A DNA stretch of 64,000 bases, taken from assembly GCA_963851295.1 (NCBI GenBank), contig CAWKOS010000006.1:1-64000 (forward strand), in the 5' to 3' direction. Both the position numbers and the translations under genes were made by a program. The DNA is from JAOPZW01 sp963851295 (GTDB lineage Bacteria; Actinomycetota; Thermoleophilia; Solirubrobacterales; Solirubrobacteraceae). Position 1 is the stretch's first letter. Each line of letters opens with the position of its first letter. Below, piece by piece: positions 8,920-16,309 of the stretch. Below the pieces are notes generated by a model. That model did no database searches. It was not told the DNA's origin and was given only the letters and a program-made list of their open reading frames with translations.

Positions 8920-9678
8920 TCACCACCGCAGGTCGGCGATCTCGACCTGGCCGCCCTCCGGAGGGCCGACGCGGACCACGCGACCACTGGAGAGCTCGAC
9001 GACGCGATCGGCGACGCGGGCGATCTCGCGGTTGTGCGTCACGACGACGACCGCGCGGCCGGTGTGCGCCTGGGCGTGCAGCAGCTCGAGGATCTGCACG
9101 CCCGTGCGGAAGTCCAGCTCGCCGGTCGGCTCGTCGGCCAGCAGCGTTGGGTTGCCGGAGGCAAGCGCGCGAGCGATCGCGACACGCTGCTGCTCGCCGC
9201 CGGACAGCTCGTGCGGAAAATGCCGAAGCCGGCCGCCGAGCCCCACCCGTTCGAGCATCTCCGCCGCCACCGCGGCCGGGTCTTCTCGGCCGGCGACGTC
9301 GGCGCCGAACTCCGCGTTCTCAAGCGCCGTCAGCGCCGGGAACAGGTTGAAGGTCTGAAAGACGAAGCTCACCCCGTGGCGCCGGAAGGCGAACAGCTCC
9401 TTGCGCGACGCGCGCGTGATGTCGCGGCCGGCGACGACAACGCGGCCCTCGGTCGGGGAGTCCAGTGCCCCGACCATGTTCAGCAGCGTCGTCTTGCCGC
9501 AACCGGACGGGCCGAGCACGACGACGAACTCCTCCGGCAGAACGTCGAATGAGACGTCCTCAAGGGCGACGACGTCACTGTCGCCAACCCGATACCGCCG
9601 ACCCACCCCCTCCAGCCGGATCAGCGCCTCGCCCGCTATCGGCTCGGGAACGACGCGACGGGTCTGCGCGACGCTCAT
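8920..9678 (-). CDS. ABC transporter ATP-binding protein (MacB/LolD type)
   Basis: About 252 residues from ATG 9678. Walker A is GPSGCGKTT, the Q-loop region is FVFQTFNLFPALTA, the signature is LSGGEQQRVA, Walker B is LLADEPTGELD, and the switch His lies in VVVTHN. This set is typical of the LolD/MacB ATPases that pair with FtsX-like permeases. The start overlaps the stop of the VIT1-like gene by 4 bp, and the permease follows 3 bp after its stop, so all three are co-transcribed. Confidence 0.93.
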   Translation of the reverse strand: MSVAQTRRVVPEPIAGEALIRLEGVGRRYRVGDSDVVALEDVSFDVLPEEFVVVLGPSGCGKTTLLNMVGALDSPTEGRVVVAGRDITRASRKELFAFRRHGVSFVFQTFNLFPALTALENAEFGADVAGREDPAAVAAEMLERVGLGGRLRHFPHELSGGEQQRVAIARALASGNPTLLADEPTGELDFRTGVQILELLHAQAHTGRAVVVVTHNREIARVADRVVELSSGRVVRVGPPEGGQVEIADLRW

Positions 9679-10451
9679 CCGCCCGTGATCGCCGTCACGA
9701 GGTGCCCGATGACAAAGCCCACCGCCGCGCTCGCAGAGCCGATCAACATGACCTGAATGCCGGCACGCTGCCACGCCTGGCGCGCGATCCGACCCTTCGC
9801 GACGCCCAGCGCAAACAGCGCCACCAGCGTGCAGACGATGCTGGTCACCAGCGCGGGCGTCGTGAGCGGCAGCAGGACATACGGCCACAGCGGAATCACC
9901 GCCGCGCCCATGTACGAGAGACCTACAACGAGAGCGTCACCCAGCGCTGCGCCACCGATATCGGGAGAGAGACCGAGCTCCTTCTGGATCTTCGTGCGCA
10001 GGAAGACCACCGGATTCGCCGCCAGGCCCTGCGCCACCCGCTCGGCGGCATCGCGGGGAAGCCCCTCGTCCTCGAGCACCAGCGCCAGCTCCGCGATCTC
10101 GCGCTCGGGCTCCTCCTCGATCTCACGACCCTCGTCCTCAATCTCGGCGGCATACAGACCCTCCTCCGCCTCACTGGCCAGATACGACCCGCCTCCCATC
10201 GCGATACAGCCGGCAACCGCCTCAGCGATCCCGGCAACCAGGATGGCGGAGCGCCCGGGGCTCGCAGCGGCCATGCCCGTCACGACGCCGAGCGGCACGA
10301 GCAACCCGTCCTGCACGCCAAGCACGACCTCGCGCACGCGCGACAGCCGCTCGATCCGGGCCGCCTCACCCAGCGCGTGGTCACGGATGTGCTCGCGGGC
10401 CTCGTCGCGGACCTGCTCCGTCACAGGCGAAACCGTCGGCAGCTCATCCAT
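9675..10451 (-). CDS. VIT1/CCC1-family transporter
   Basis: About 258 residues from ATG 10451 (MDELPTVSP). Vacuolar iron transporter-type features are VQDGLLVPLGVVTGMAAAS in the first helices, an acidic cytoplasmic stretch rich in Glu (EEPEREIAELALVLEDEGL), and several C-terminal helices ending VIGHLVTAITGG. VIT1/CCC1 proteins move Fe2+ or Mn2+ across membranes. The coupling to an FtsX-type ABC exporter and nearness to a P1B ATPase suggest metal homeostasis. Direction and metal cannot be told from sequence. Confidence 0.85.
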   Translation of the reverse strand: MDELPTVSPVTEQVRDEAREHIRDHALGEAARIERLSRVREVVLGVQDGLLVPLGVVTGMAAASPGRSAILVAGIAEAVAGCIAMGGGSYLASEAEEGLYAAEIEDEGREIEEEPEREIAELALVLEDEGLPRDAAERVAQGLAANPVVFLRTKIQKELGLSPDIGGAALGDALVVGLSYMGAAVIPLWPYVLLPLTTPALVTSIVCTLVALFALGVAKGRIARQAWQRAGIQVMLIGSASAAVGFVIGHLVTAITGG

Positions 10452-10649
10452 CCGGCCGCACGCTAGGAGCGTGCCGCTCGTTCTGCATCCGTACGCAGCC
10501 GCGCCGGCCACGGGGGGAATACGGAGGAGCGCCGGTCGCTCCCGCAAGCGCCACGACGACGGCCGTGGGCTGATGCGTCAGCAGGACGCCGGCGAAGGCG
10601 ATGCCGGGCGGCCGACGTGGCGGGGCGGCCGAGCGGCGGCGGGCGCGGT

Positions 10650-11840
10650 CTACGCGGCGGGTGTCGACACCAGCGGGACCATGACCCGGACGCTGGTCCC
10701 CTCGCCCGGGGCGGTGCGCACCTCGACGTGTCCACCGACGGCGCGGATGCGCTCGATGACCGACGCCACACCGATGTGCCCTTGGCCGACGGCCTGTTCC
10801 AGACGGCCGGGCTCGATCCCTTTGCCGTCGTCCTCGACGGTGAGCTCCAGCGCCTGCGCTGTGGCGGCGACCCGCACGGTGACGTGGGCGGCGCCGGCGT
10901 GCTTGGCGGCATTGGTCAGCAGCTCACGCGCGGTCGAGACGATGAGGTCCTGCGGGCCGCCGTGCACCGCCTCCGGGGCCACGGTCACGGTGGCCGCGAA
11001 GCGCCCACGCCACGCGGCGTCGTCCGCGAGGTCCTGCAGCACGGCGGCCAGTCCGGCGCGCTCCAGGCCCAGCGGATGCATCCGGAAGACCTCTTGGCGC
11101 AGCTGGCGGTTGGTCTCGTCCAGCGCGTCGCGTGCACGCTGTTCGGCGCCGGGTACGCCGCGAACCACGTCGGTGAGCTCCTGCCGGGCCAGCAGCACGT
11201 TCTGAATCGCGTGATCGTGCAGCTCCTCGGCCAGCCGCCGGCGCTCGCGCGCCTCGGCGTCCAGTGCCTGCTGGACGAGCGCCCGGCGGGTCGCGGCGAG
11301 AGCGACCAGCGAGCGTTGCCTGCGTCCGACCAGGACCGAGAGCATGACCGCGGCGGCGCCGACCCACAGCAGCGAGAGGCTGTCGGCGACGAGCAGGTCG
11401 TAGTCAGCGGGAAGGCTGGTCTCGGGGTGGCGAAGCGTCACCGCCAGATAGGCGATCACCGAGAGGCCCGCCCAGGTCGCGGTCAGCTTCGGCGACAGAC
11501 GCAATGCGGCGCCGATCGGCAGCACGTAGAACGTGAACTTCAGGGGCGATCGCGCGCCGCCACTGGAATAGACCAGCAAGGAGACGAACACCAGGTCCAG
11601 CAGCGCCTGGACGGCCGGGATCCGGTTGTCGGCGATGTCGGTGAACGTGGCTGCGAGCGACAGCACCGCGTAGATCGTGAGGGCGCCGAGCACCCACGGG
11701 AACACGTCCGAGTTGACGCCGGGGCTGTTGCTGGAGTCGCCGAGGAGCGCGATAGGTACCAGCGCGAGGCGAAGCAGCGCGATCCCGCGGGCCTCCGACG
11801 CGGCGGCCGTTCGGCCCGCGGAGGCCTGAGTGCCACTCAC
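10650..11840 (-). CDS. NarL-type membrane histidine kinase (HisKA_3)
   Basis: About 396 residues from GTG 11840, which overlaps the regulator stop by 4 bp (GTGA). Five or six membrane helices cover residues 15-175. The dimerisation/phospho-acceptor box RRRLAEELHDHAIQN puts the His near residue 208. A short HATPase domain follows with ELLTNAAKHAGAAHV and DDGKGI. The sensor is buried in the membrane, as in DesK/LiaS-like kinases, so a membrane state or small lipophilic signal is likely (inference). The downstream ~200 bp to the VIT1-like gene has no gene; it contains a GCTGA/TCAGC hairpin near 10569-10582. Confidence 0.92.
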   Translation of the reverse strand: MSGTQASAGRTAAASEARGIALLRLALVPIALLGDSSNSPGVNSDVFPWVLGALTIYAVLSLAATFTDIADNRIPAVQALLDLVFVSLLVYSSGGARSPLKFTFYVLPIGAALRLSPKLTATWAGLSVIAYLAVTLRHPETSLPADYDLLVADSLSLLWVGAAAVMLSVLVGRRQRSLVALAATRRALVQQALDAEARERRRLAEELHDHAIQNVLLARQELTDVVRGVPGAEQRARDALDETNRQLRQEVFRMHPLGLERAGLAAVLQDLADDAAWRGRFAATVTVAPEAVHGGPQDLIVSTARELLTNAAKHAGAAHVTVRVAATAQALELTVEDDGKGIEPGRLEQAVGQGHIGVASVIERIRAVGGHVEVRTAPGEGTSVRVMVPLVSTPAA

Positions 11841-12481
11841 TCCAGCAGTCCGCGGCGCATCGCTTCGGCCACGCACGCGGCGCGATCGGAGACGCCGAGC
11901 TTGTCGTAGAGGTGGCCGAGGTGGGTCTTGACGGTTCCCGGGGCCAGGTGCAGGCGCGCCGCCACGCCCGGCGCGGACAGGCCCTCGGCGATCAGCACGA
12001 GGACCTCGTGCTCGCGCTCAGTCAGCCACGGTCGCTCGGGCGCGGCGCCGAGGGCACGCACCTCGGCGACCAGGCTGGCCTGCAGGCTGGGCGGCAGCAC
12101 CGTCTCGCCCCGAGCGACCGCTTCGACCGCGTCGCACACCTCGGCGCGTTCGACGGTCTTGGCCAGATAGCCGGCAGCCCCGGCCGACAACACGCTGTGC
12201 ACCAGCGGGCCGTCGGTGAACGCCGAGAGGATCAGCACCCGCGAGCTGCTCGCGTCGCGGCGAAGGGCATTGAGGATCTGCAGTCCATCCAGCTCGGGCA
12301 ACTTGAGATCGAGCACCGCGACATCGGGCTGCAGCTCGCGAACCCGGTCCAGCGCCTCGCGACCGTCGGACGCCTCCCCGACCACGTCGAGGTTGGGGCG
12401 CTCACGGATGGCGCGGACGATCCCGTCGCGAAACAGCGGATGGTCGTCGGCGACCAGCACCGTCACGCGCGGAACCTTCAT
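11837..12481 (-). CDS. NarL/LuxR-family response regulator
   Basis: A 214-residue protein. The receiver domain (ADDHPLFRDG; acceptor Asp about residue 58 in VAVLDLKLPE; AAGYLAKT) is followed by a GerE helix-turn-helix (LTEREHEVLVLIAEGLSAPG, APGTVKTHLGHLYDKLGV). It is the first gene of a coupled pair with the NarL-type kinase (4-bp overlap), so it is the cognate regulator. It is divergent from another NarL-type regulator, with 187 bp between them. Confidence 0.93.
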   Translation of the reverse strand: MKVPRVTVLVADDHPLFRDGIVRAIRERPNLDVVGEASDGREALDRVRELQPDVAVLDLKLPELDGLQILNALRRDASSSRVLILSAFTDGPLVHSVLSAGAAGYLAKTVERAEVCDAVEAVARGETVLPPSLQASLVAEVRALGAAPERPWLTEREHEVLVLIAEGLSAPGVAARLHLAPGTVKTHLGHLYDKLGVSDRAACVAEAMRRGLLE

Positions 12482-12546
12482 CGCGCTCTTCTACCACGCC
12501 CGGGTGGGGCGCGGCCCCGGGGAGACGGGACGACCGCGGGACCTCG

Positions 12547-12657
12547 CCATCCGCCGATCGCCCGATGTCCACTCACCCCTCCGCTCATGCCCGTCGGCGG
12601 ATGGTGCGCGACGGCCCGTGCAGGCAACCTCGCAGGAGAACACGGCCATCCGCCGAC
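12547..12657. promoter_or_regulatory. Repeat-rich promoter region of orphan regulator
   Basis: Three copies of a 12-bp element occur: CCATCCGCCGAT at 12547-12558, GTCGGCGGATGG at 12593-12604 and CCATCCGCCGAC at 12646-12657. The last two are a perfect inverted repeat. The stretch 12553-12610 also aligns without gaps to 14035-14092 (about 42 of 58 bases identical), and both blocks end exactly 58 nt before the start codon of a response regulator gene. A shared promoter/operator is the best reading. Confidence 0.55.
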
Positions 12658-12668
12658 AAGGAGCCACC

Positions 12669-13361
12669 ATGCCGGATCTCGACCCCCACAGCCTCACCGC
12701 CACAGTCCCCGCCGACGGCAGGACCCGCCGCGGCCCGGCCATGACAGGCACGATCCGAGTGCTCATCGCCGACGACCACCCGCTGGTCCGCGACGGCCTC
12801 GTTCGCGCTCTCACAGACGATGGCCGCTTCGCCGTCGTCGGCGAGGCCGACGACGGCCACCGGGCCGTGACGATGGCCGAGCAGCTCACGCCCGACCTCA
12901 TCGTGCTCGACGTCCGCATGCGCGGCCTCGACGGCATCCAGGCCATGACCGAGATCACCCAACAGCGGCCGGACGCCCGAGTCGTCCTTCTCAGCGCCTT
13001 CGACGACGAGGTCGTCGTCAAGACCGCGCTCGCCAAGGGAGCCGCCGGCTACCTCACCAAGGACAGCGATCGCGACGTGCTGTGCGACGCCCTGGCGCGC
13101 GCAGCGGGCGGAGACATCGTGGTCCCCGCGAACCCTGGTCACGAAGCCCCCCGAGCCCCGGCCCCGCCCGAGCTGACGCTCCGTGAGCGCAACGTGCTCC
13201 TGCTCATCCACGACGGCTTGCACGACAACATGGTCGCCTACGCCCTCGACATCGAGCCCGAGGACGTCGGCTGGTACATCGACCGGGTGGTAGCCAAGCT
13301 CGGCGCCGAGGACCGCGCAGGCGCGATCGCCGCCGCGCGCGCCTGGGGGCTCATCGAATGA
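12669..13361 (+). CDS. Orphan NarL-type response regulator
   Basis: A 230-residue protein. A ~25-residue N-terminal extension precedes a receiver domain (IADDHPLVRDG; acceptor Asp about 81 in LIVLDVRMRG; AAGYLTKDS). A GerE-like HTH then runs from LTLRERNVLLLIHDGL to the end. ATG 12669 is preceded by AAGGAG. The HTH lacks the usual TVK recognition-helix signature (it has PEDVGWYIDRVVAKLGA), so its DNA target may be unusual. No kinase is adjacent. It shares its promoter layout with the regulator at 14151, suggesting tandem duplication. Confidence 0.87.
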   Translation: MPDLDPHSLTATVPADGRTRRGPAMTGTIRVLIADDHPLVRDGLVRALTDDGRFAVVGEADDGHRAVTMAEQLTPDLIVLDVRMRGLDGIQAMTEITQQRPDARVVLLSAFDDEVVVKTALAKGAAGYLTKDSDRDVLCDALARAAGGDIVVPANPGHEAPRAPAPPELTLRERNVLLLIHDGLHDNMVAYALDIEPEDVGWYIDRVVAKLGAEDRAGAIAAARAWGLIE

Positions 13362-13470
13362 GCCCCCGACATCGCCCCAGGAGCTCCCGCCACGCAGCAC
13401 GGCGCTGATCACCGGACCCTCTCCCGCGCGCGGCATCCGCCCGCGGCTGGCCGTCTTCCTGGTCCTGGGT

Positions 13471-13882
13471 GTGTTGCTGGTGCTGCTGGCCGGCGCCGGC
13501 TTCGCCGCGCTGGAGAGCAGCACCGTCTCGAACTACTGGGACGGCCAGTGGTGGGCGCTCTCGCTCATGACGACGGTCGGCTTCGTCGGCGAGACACCCG
13601 AGACCACTGGCGGGCGGATCCTCTCGTCGGTCCTCATGATCTCGGGGTTCGCGCTGCTGACCGTGACCACGGCCGCGGTGGCCCTCGCTGTTCGTCCGCG
13701 AAGAGGAGCAACCGGCCGAGGCCCTGGACCGCGCCTTCGAGGCCGTCGTGCTGTCGCGGCTCGACGAGATGGCACAGCGCCTCGACGCGATCGAGCGCGC
13801 GCTCCCTCAGCCCGACGCGGACCCCAAGGACAGCGATCTGACCGGCCGCGGAGCAACCTCGCCGGCCGCGGATTCACCATAA
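13471..13882 (+). pseudogene. Two-helix ion channel, frame broken by one base
   Basis: A two-TM potassium-channel-like protein. Its outer helix continues upstream of the first usable start (GTG 13471), then come the pore helix and filter WWALSLMTTVGFVGETPET and the inner helix to LTVTTAAVA. Frame then shifts: skipping one C of the CCC run 13682-13684 restores SLFVREEEQPAEALDRAF and a C-terminal coiled coil (RLDEMAQRLDAIERAL) ending at TAA 13880-13882. The filter reads TVGFVG where TVGYGD is usual. The missing upstream start and the extra base suggest decay or sequence error. No in-frame ATG lies between 13361 and 13471. Confidence 0.7.
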
Positions 13883-14009
13883 GCGCGTCCGCCGTCGCGG
13901 CGACTGCCCGACGCGCGCCGGCGCCACAGCAGCGTGGATCGCGCCGTTCGTGCGGCAAAGCTCGCAGCCCAATCAGACGCGTCGTCGCGTCCACGAGACC
14001 TGCGAGGGC

Positions 14010-14092
14010 TGCCGATCGGGGTGGTCGGCCGTATGCCGATCGGCCTACGGGATGTCACCCCCGCGGTCACCGCCATCGGCTGATGGTGCGCG
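14010..14092 (+). promoter_or_regulatory. Promoter region of second orphan regulator
   Basis: TGCCGATCGG occurs at 14010-14019 and again at 14034-14043, 24 nt apart. The second copy sits in the palindrome GCCGATCGGC. The block 14035-14092 ends in ATCGGCTGATGGTGCGCG and matches 12553-12610 at the same distance (58 nt) from the start codon. CCATC/GATGG arms at 14073-14086 form a small hairpin. The rest of the ~270-bp gap after the channel has no gene. Confidence 0.5.
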
Positions 14093-14150
14093 TACACCGC
14101 GCGCGAGATGCTCACGGCGTCCCAACAACCGCTCGCAGCCTGGAGAAACG

Positions 14151-14864
14151 ATGTTCCGCCTCGACCCTTACGACCCGATCACCGTCCACGCCGAGCCTGG
14201 TCTGGCACAGACCGCGGACGCCGCGACGGCCACCGCCCCCATCAGCGTCCTCGTCGCCGACGACCACCCCCTCTACCGGCAGGGGATCATCCGCGCGCTC
14301 GAGGCCGACGGCGGCTTCCTCGTCATCGGCGACGCCGGCGACGGCGCTGCAGCCCTGTGGCTGATCCGCCGCCTCAAGCCCGACATCGCGCTGCTGGACG
14401 TCCGGATGCCCATCCTGGACGGCGTCGACATCGTCAACGCACTCGCGCTGCACGGGCCCGACGTCCCCGTTGTGCTGCTCTCGGCGTTCTCCGACAAGCA
14501 GCTGGTGACCTCCGGCCTGCAGGCGGGCGCGGCGGCCTACATCAACAAGACCGAAGACCGCGACGCGATCTGCCTGCAGCTGGCCACCATCGCCTGCTCA
14601 CACGGGACGCTCACGCCACGGCACCTCGGCCCCCGTGACCCGCTCGCCGGCGGCCCGCAGCGCTGGGCGCCGCGGCTCACGGGCAAAGAGCACGAGCTAC
14701 TGCGGCTGGCGGCCAAGGGCCTGAACAAGCTCGAAATGGCCGAGACGCTGCACGTCGATGAGACCGAGATCCGCCACCGCGCCTGCAGCCTCACCCGCAA
14801 GCTCGACGCCGACTCCCTCACCGAGGCCGTCGCCAGAGGCCGATCGCTGCGGCTGATCCGTTGA
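14151..14864 (+). CDS. Orphan NarL-type response regulator
   Basis: A 237-residue protein. A ~30-residue N-terminal extension precedes a receiver domain (VADDHPLYRQG; acceptor Asp about residue 83 in IALLDVRMPI; Lys in AAAYINKTEDR). The GerE-like HTH (LTGKEHELLRLAAKGLNKL, DETEIRHRACSLTRKLDA) is diverged. GGAG precedes ATG 14151 at a good distance. It resembles the regulator at 12669 in layout, in its N-terminal extension and in its promoter, so the two are probably paralogues. No kinase lies next to it. Confidence 0.88.
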   Translation: MFRLDPYDPITVHAEPGLAQTADAATATAPISVLVADDHPLYRQGIIRALEADGGFLVIGDAGDGAAALWLIRRLKPDIALLDVRMPILDGVDIVNALALHGPDVPVVLLSAFSDKQLVTSGLQAGAAAYINKTEDRDAICLQLATIACSHGTLTPRHLGPRDPLAGGPQRWAPRLTGKEHELLRLAAKGLNKLEMAETLHVDETEIRHRACSLTRKLDADSLTEAVARGRSLRLIR

Positions 14865-14921
14865 ACCGCGGCGTTTGCACCCCGCTGACCGCTTCCCTTG
14901 ACGTGAAAGGACTTGATCGCC

Positions 14922-15119
14922 ATGACCTTCGACACCAACTCTCGGGCCCACAGGGGTCTCGCCGCACTGATCGCGGCCGTGCTCATCGCCAGCACAGCCG
15001 CCGGAGCGATGGCCACCACGCCGCCGCAACCCGCCCCACACCACGTCGCCGTGGCGCGCGTGGTCTCGGCCACGCCGCCCACGCACGCCGCGCCCGGCAC
15101 GACCCGCATCTCCGGCTGA
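14922..15119 (+). CDS. Small exported protein, unknown
   Basis: About 65 residues from ATG 14922. An upstream TTG at 14913 is possible, but GAAAGG at 14905-14910 fits the ATG better. A hydrophobic segment at about residues 13-32 (ALIAAVLIASTAAGA) looks like a signal peptide with an AxA cleavage site, followed by a short Pro/Ala/His-rich mature part. No family is recognised. It follows the regulator gene by 57 bp and could be its target (inference). Confidence 0.5.
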   Translation: MTFDTNSRAHRGLAALIAAVLIASTAAGAMATTPPQPAPHHVAVARVVSATPPTHAAPGTTRISG

Positions 15120-15155
15120 CTCTCGGACCCACGACGACCGAACTGGAGCACCACG

Positions 15156-15407
15156 ATGTTGTTCTTGCTCTTCGGCGGAGGAATCCGCTTCAAGGACCTC
15201 GGGGCCGGCCACGAGCACACGTGTCCGCGCTGCCACAACACCGCGACGTGGTCGCGCCTGCGCCGCATCCACGAGCTGACGCTCTTTTTCATCCCGGTCG
15301 CCCGCTGGGGACGCCACGAGCTCGAGGTCTGCCCCGTCTGCGGTCAGCAGCACGAGCTCGCCGAGCCCGCACCCCGGCGCTGGTCGATGCGCCACGCCAC
15401 CCCCTGA
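15156..15407 (+). CDS. Zinc-ribbon protein
   Basis: An 83-residue protein. After a hydrophobic start (MLFLLFGGGIRF) it carries two CxxC pairs, CPRCHN and CPVCGQ, about 35 residues apart, making one treble-clef/zinc-ribbon site. Between them lies a hydrophobic stretch LTLFFIPVARWG. This matches the small zinc-ribbon proteins that are often annotated only as hypothetical. Its role is unknown; the neighbours do not settle it. Confidence 0.75.
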   Translation: MLFLLFGGGIRFKDLGAGHEHTCPRCHNTATWSRLRRIHELTLFFIPVARWGRHELEVCPVCGQQHELAEPAPRRWSMRHATP

Positions 15408-15579
15408 CGAAACGGCGAAACGGGCTTCACGACGAACTCCCGCACCTGCCGCTCTGCGCGGCACACGGCACGCCGCTCTCCGCCGGCCACGCCTCCCTCG
15501 GCGTGATGTTCGTCGCCGCTGGAGTGGGCGCGGTGGCGCTCGGGCGCACCTGAGCCTCACGCGCCTGCGCTGCACCTCC

Positions 15580-15690
15580 CGAGGGCACCAGGCGAGCCAC
15601 CACGCGGCCGCGCTCAGTCGCGACGAACCCCTCAACAATCGCGACTTGCTCGAGATAGTGCGATTGCCGCCGGAGATCCGCACTCCGCAG
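15580..15690 (-). pseudogene. Phd/YefM-type antitoxin remnant
   Basis: On the minus strand a short stretch reads SADLRRQSHYLEQVAIVEG, then FVATERGRVVARLVPSG. This follows the Phd/YefM pattern (xxELRxxxxxYLxxVxxGExxxVTxRGRPVARLVP). There is no Met start and no toxin (PIN/VapC or RelE) next to it. The surrounding ~330-bp gap (15408-15738) holds nothing else convincing. It looks like a remnant of a lost toxin-antitoxin pair; chance similarity cannot be excluded. Confidence 0.4.
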
Positions 15691-15738
15691 GAAGTGCGCG
15701 GCGCGTAACGGACAAGAGCGCAGCGGCGAGGCGGTGAA

Positions 15739-16134
15739 ATGGGGCCTGTGACCGCAATCTCTCGCGTGCTCGCCGTGATGGCCGCTGCTGCGGCCGTCGC
15801 CGGGCTGTCGGCCTGCGGCGGCGCGCCGCGGCGGGCTCCGGTGCGTGAGCTTGCCACGCCTGTCGTGTCCGAGCCGTCGGCCACTGCGCGGGTGACCGAT
15901 CCCGTCCGCGCACGCTACGTGCGGCGGGTCCATGCCGTCTGCGCCCGCTACAACCCCCGGCGCGAGGGCGCGCTCGCAGAGGCCGAACGGGCCCCCGACG
16001 AGCACGGCGCGGTAACGTGCGCCACATCGACGAGAGCGCCTGTGCGGCGCACGGCGACTGTGCCGACATCGCGCCGGAGGTCTTCCATGTCGACGACGTT
16101 GCCACCGTCATCGGCGCCGGCCCCGACGAGCTGA
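15739..16134 (+). CDS. Lipoprotein, probably truncated
   Basis: It begins with a signal peptide and lipobox (AAVAGLSAC, Cys about residue 26) and continues to about residue 93 with a domain-like stretch (YVRRVHAVCARYNPRREGAL). From about 16017 the frame runs out of phase through the ferredoxin gene and becomes low-complexity. So only the first ~90 residues look real, and the 3' part was probably lost when the ferredoxin gene joined. Function unknown. Confidence 0.4.
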   Translation: MGPVTAISRVLAVMAAAAAVAGLSACGGAPRRAPVRELATPVVSEPSATARVTDPVRARYVRRVHAVCARYNPRREGALAEAERAPDEHGAVTCATSTRAPVRRTATVPTSRRRSSMSTTLPPSSAPAPTS

Positions 16135-16214
16135 TCCTCGAGGCCGCCAAGGCCTGTCCCTCGGTGGCCATCACGGTCATCGACGAGGAGTCCGGCGAGA
16201 CCGTCTACCCCTGA
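16017..16214 (+). CDS. Small ferredoxin (single 3Fe-4S/4Fe-4S cluster)
   Basis: A 65-residue acidic protein with CAAHGDC, then APEVFHVDD and a distal CP (AKACPSVAI). This is the layout of single-cluster ferredoxins of the P450-partner/Streptomyces type; the middle ligand position is His/Ala instead of the second Cys, which favours a 3Fe-4S cluster. It starts at GTG 16017 without a clear ribosome site, inside the lipoprotein frame. No P450 or ferredoxin reductase is in the window. Confidence 0.82.
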   Translation: MRHIDESACAAHGDCADIAPEVFHVDDVATVIGAGPDELILEAAKACPSVAITVIDEESGETVYP

Positions 16215-16309
16215 AAGCACCGCATCGAAGAGCACATCCACCGCAGTCCGCAGATGCCATCGTGAATTTCGCGGACGCCGAGCGTCGTTGCCCACTGTGG
16301 CGGGCTCAG

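Noticed and set aside
12216..12668. N-terminal extension of the orphan regulator upstream of 12669
   Set aside because: The open frame reads back through the divergent regulator gene; AAGGAG and the conserved promoter block place the start at 12669.
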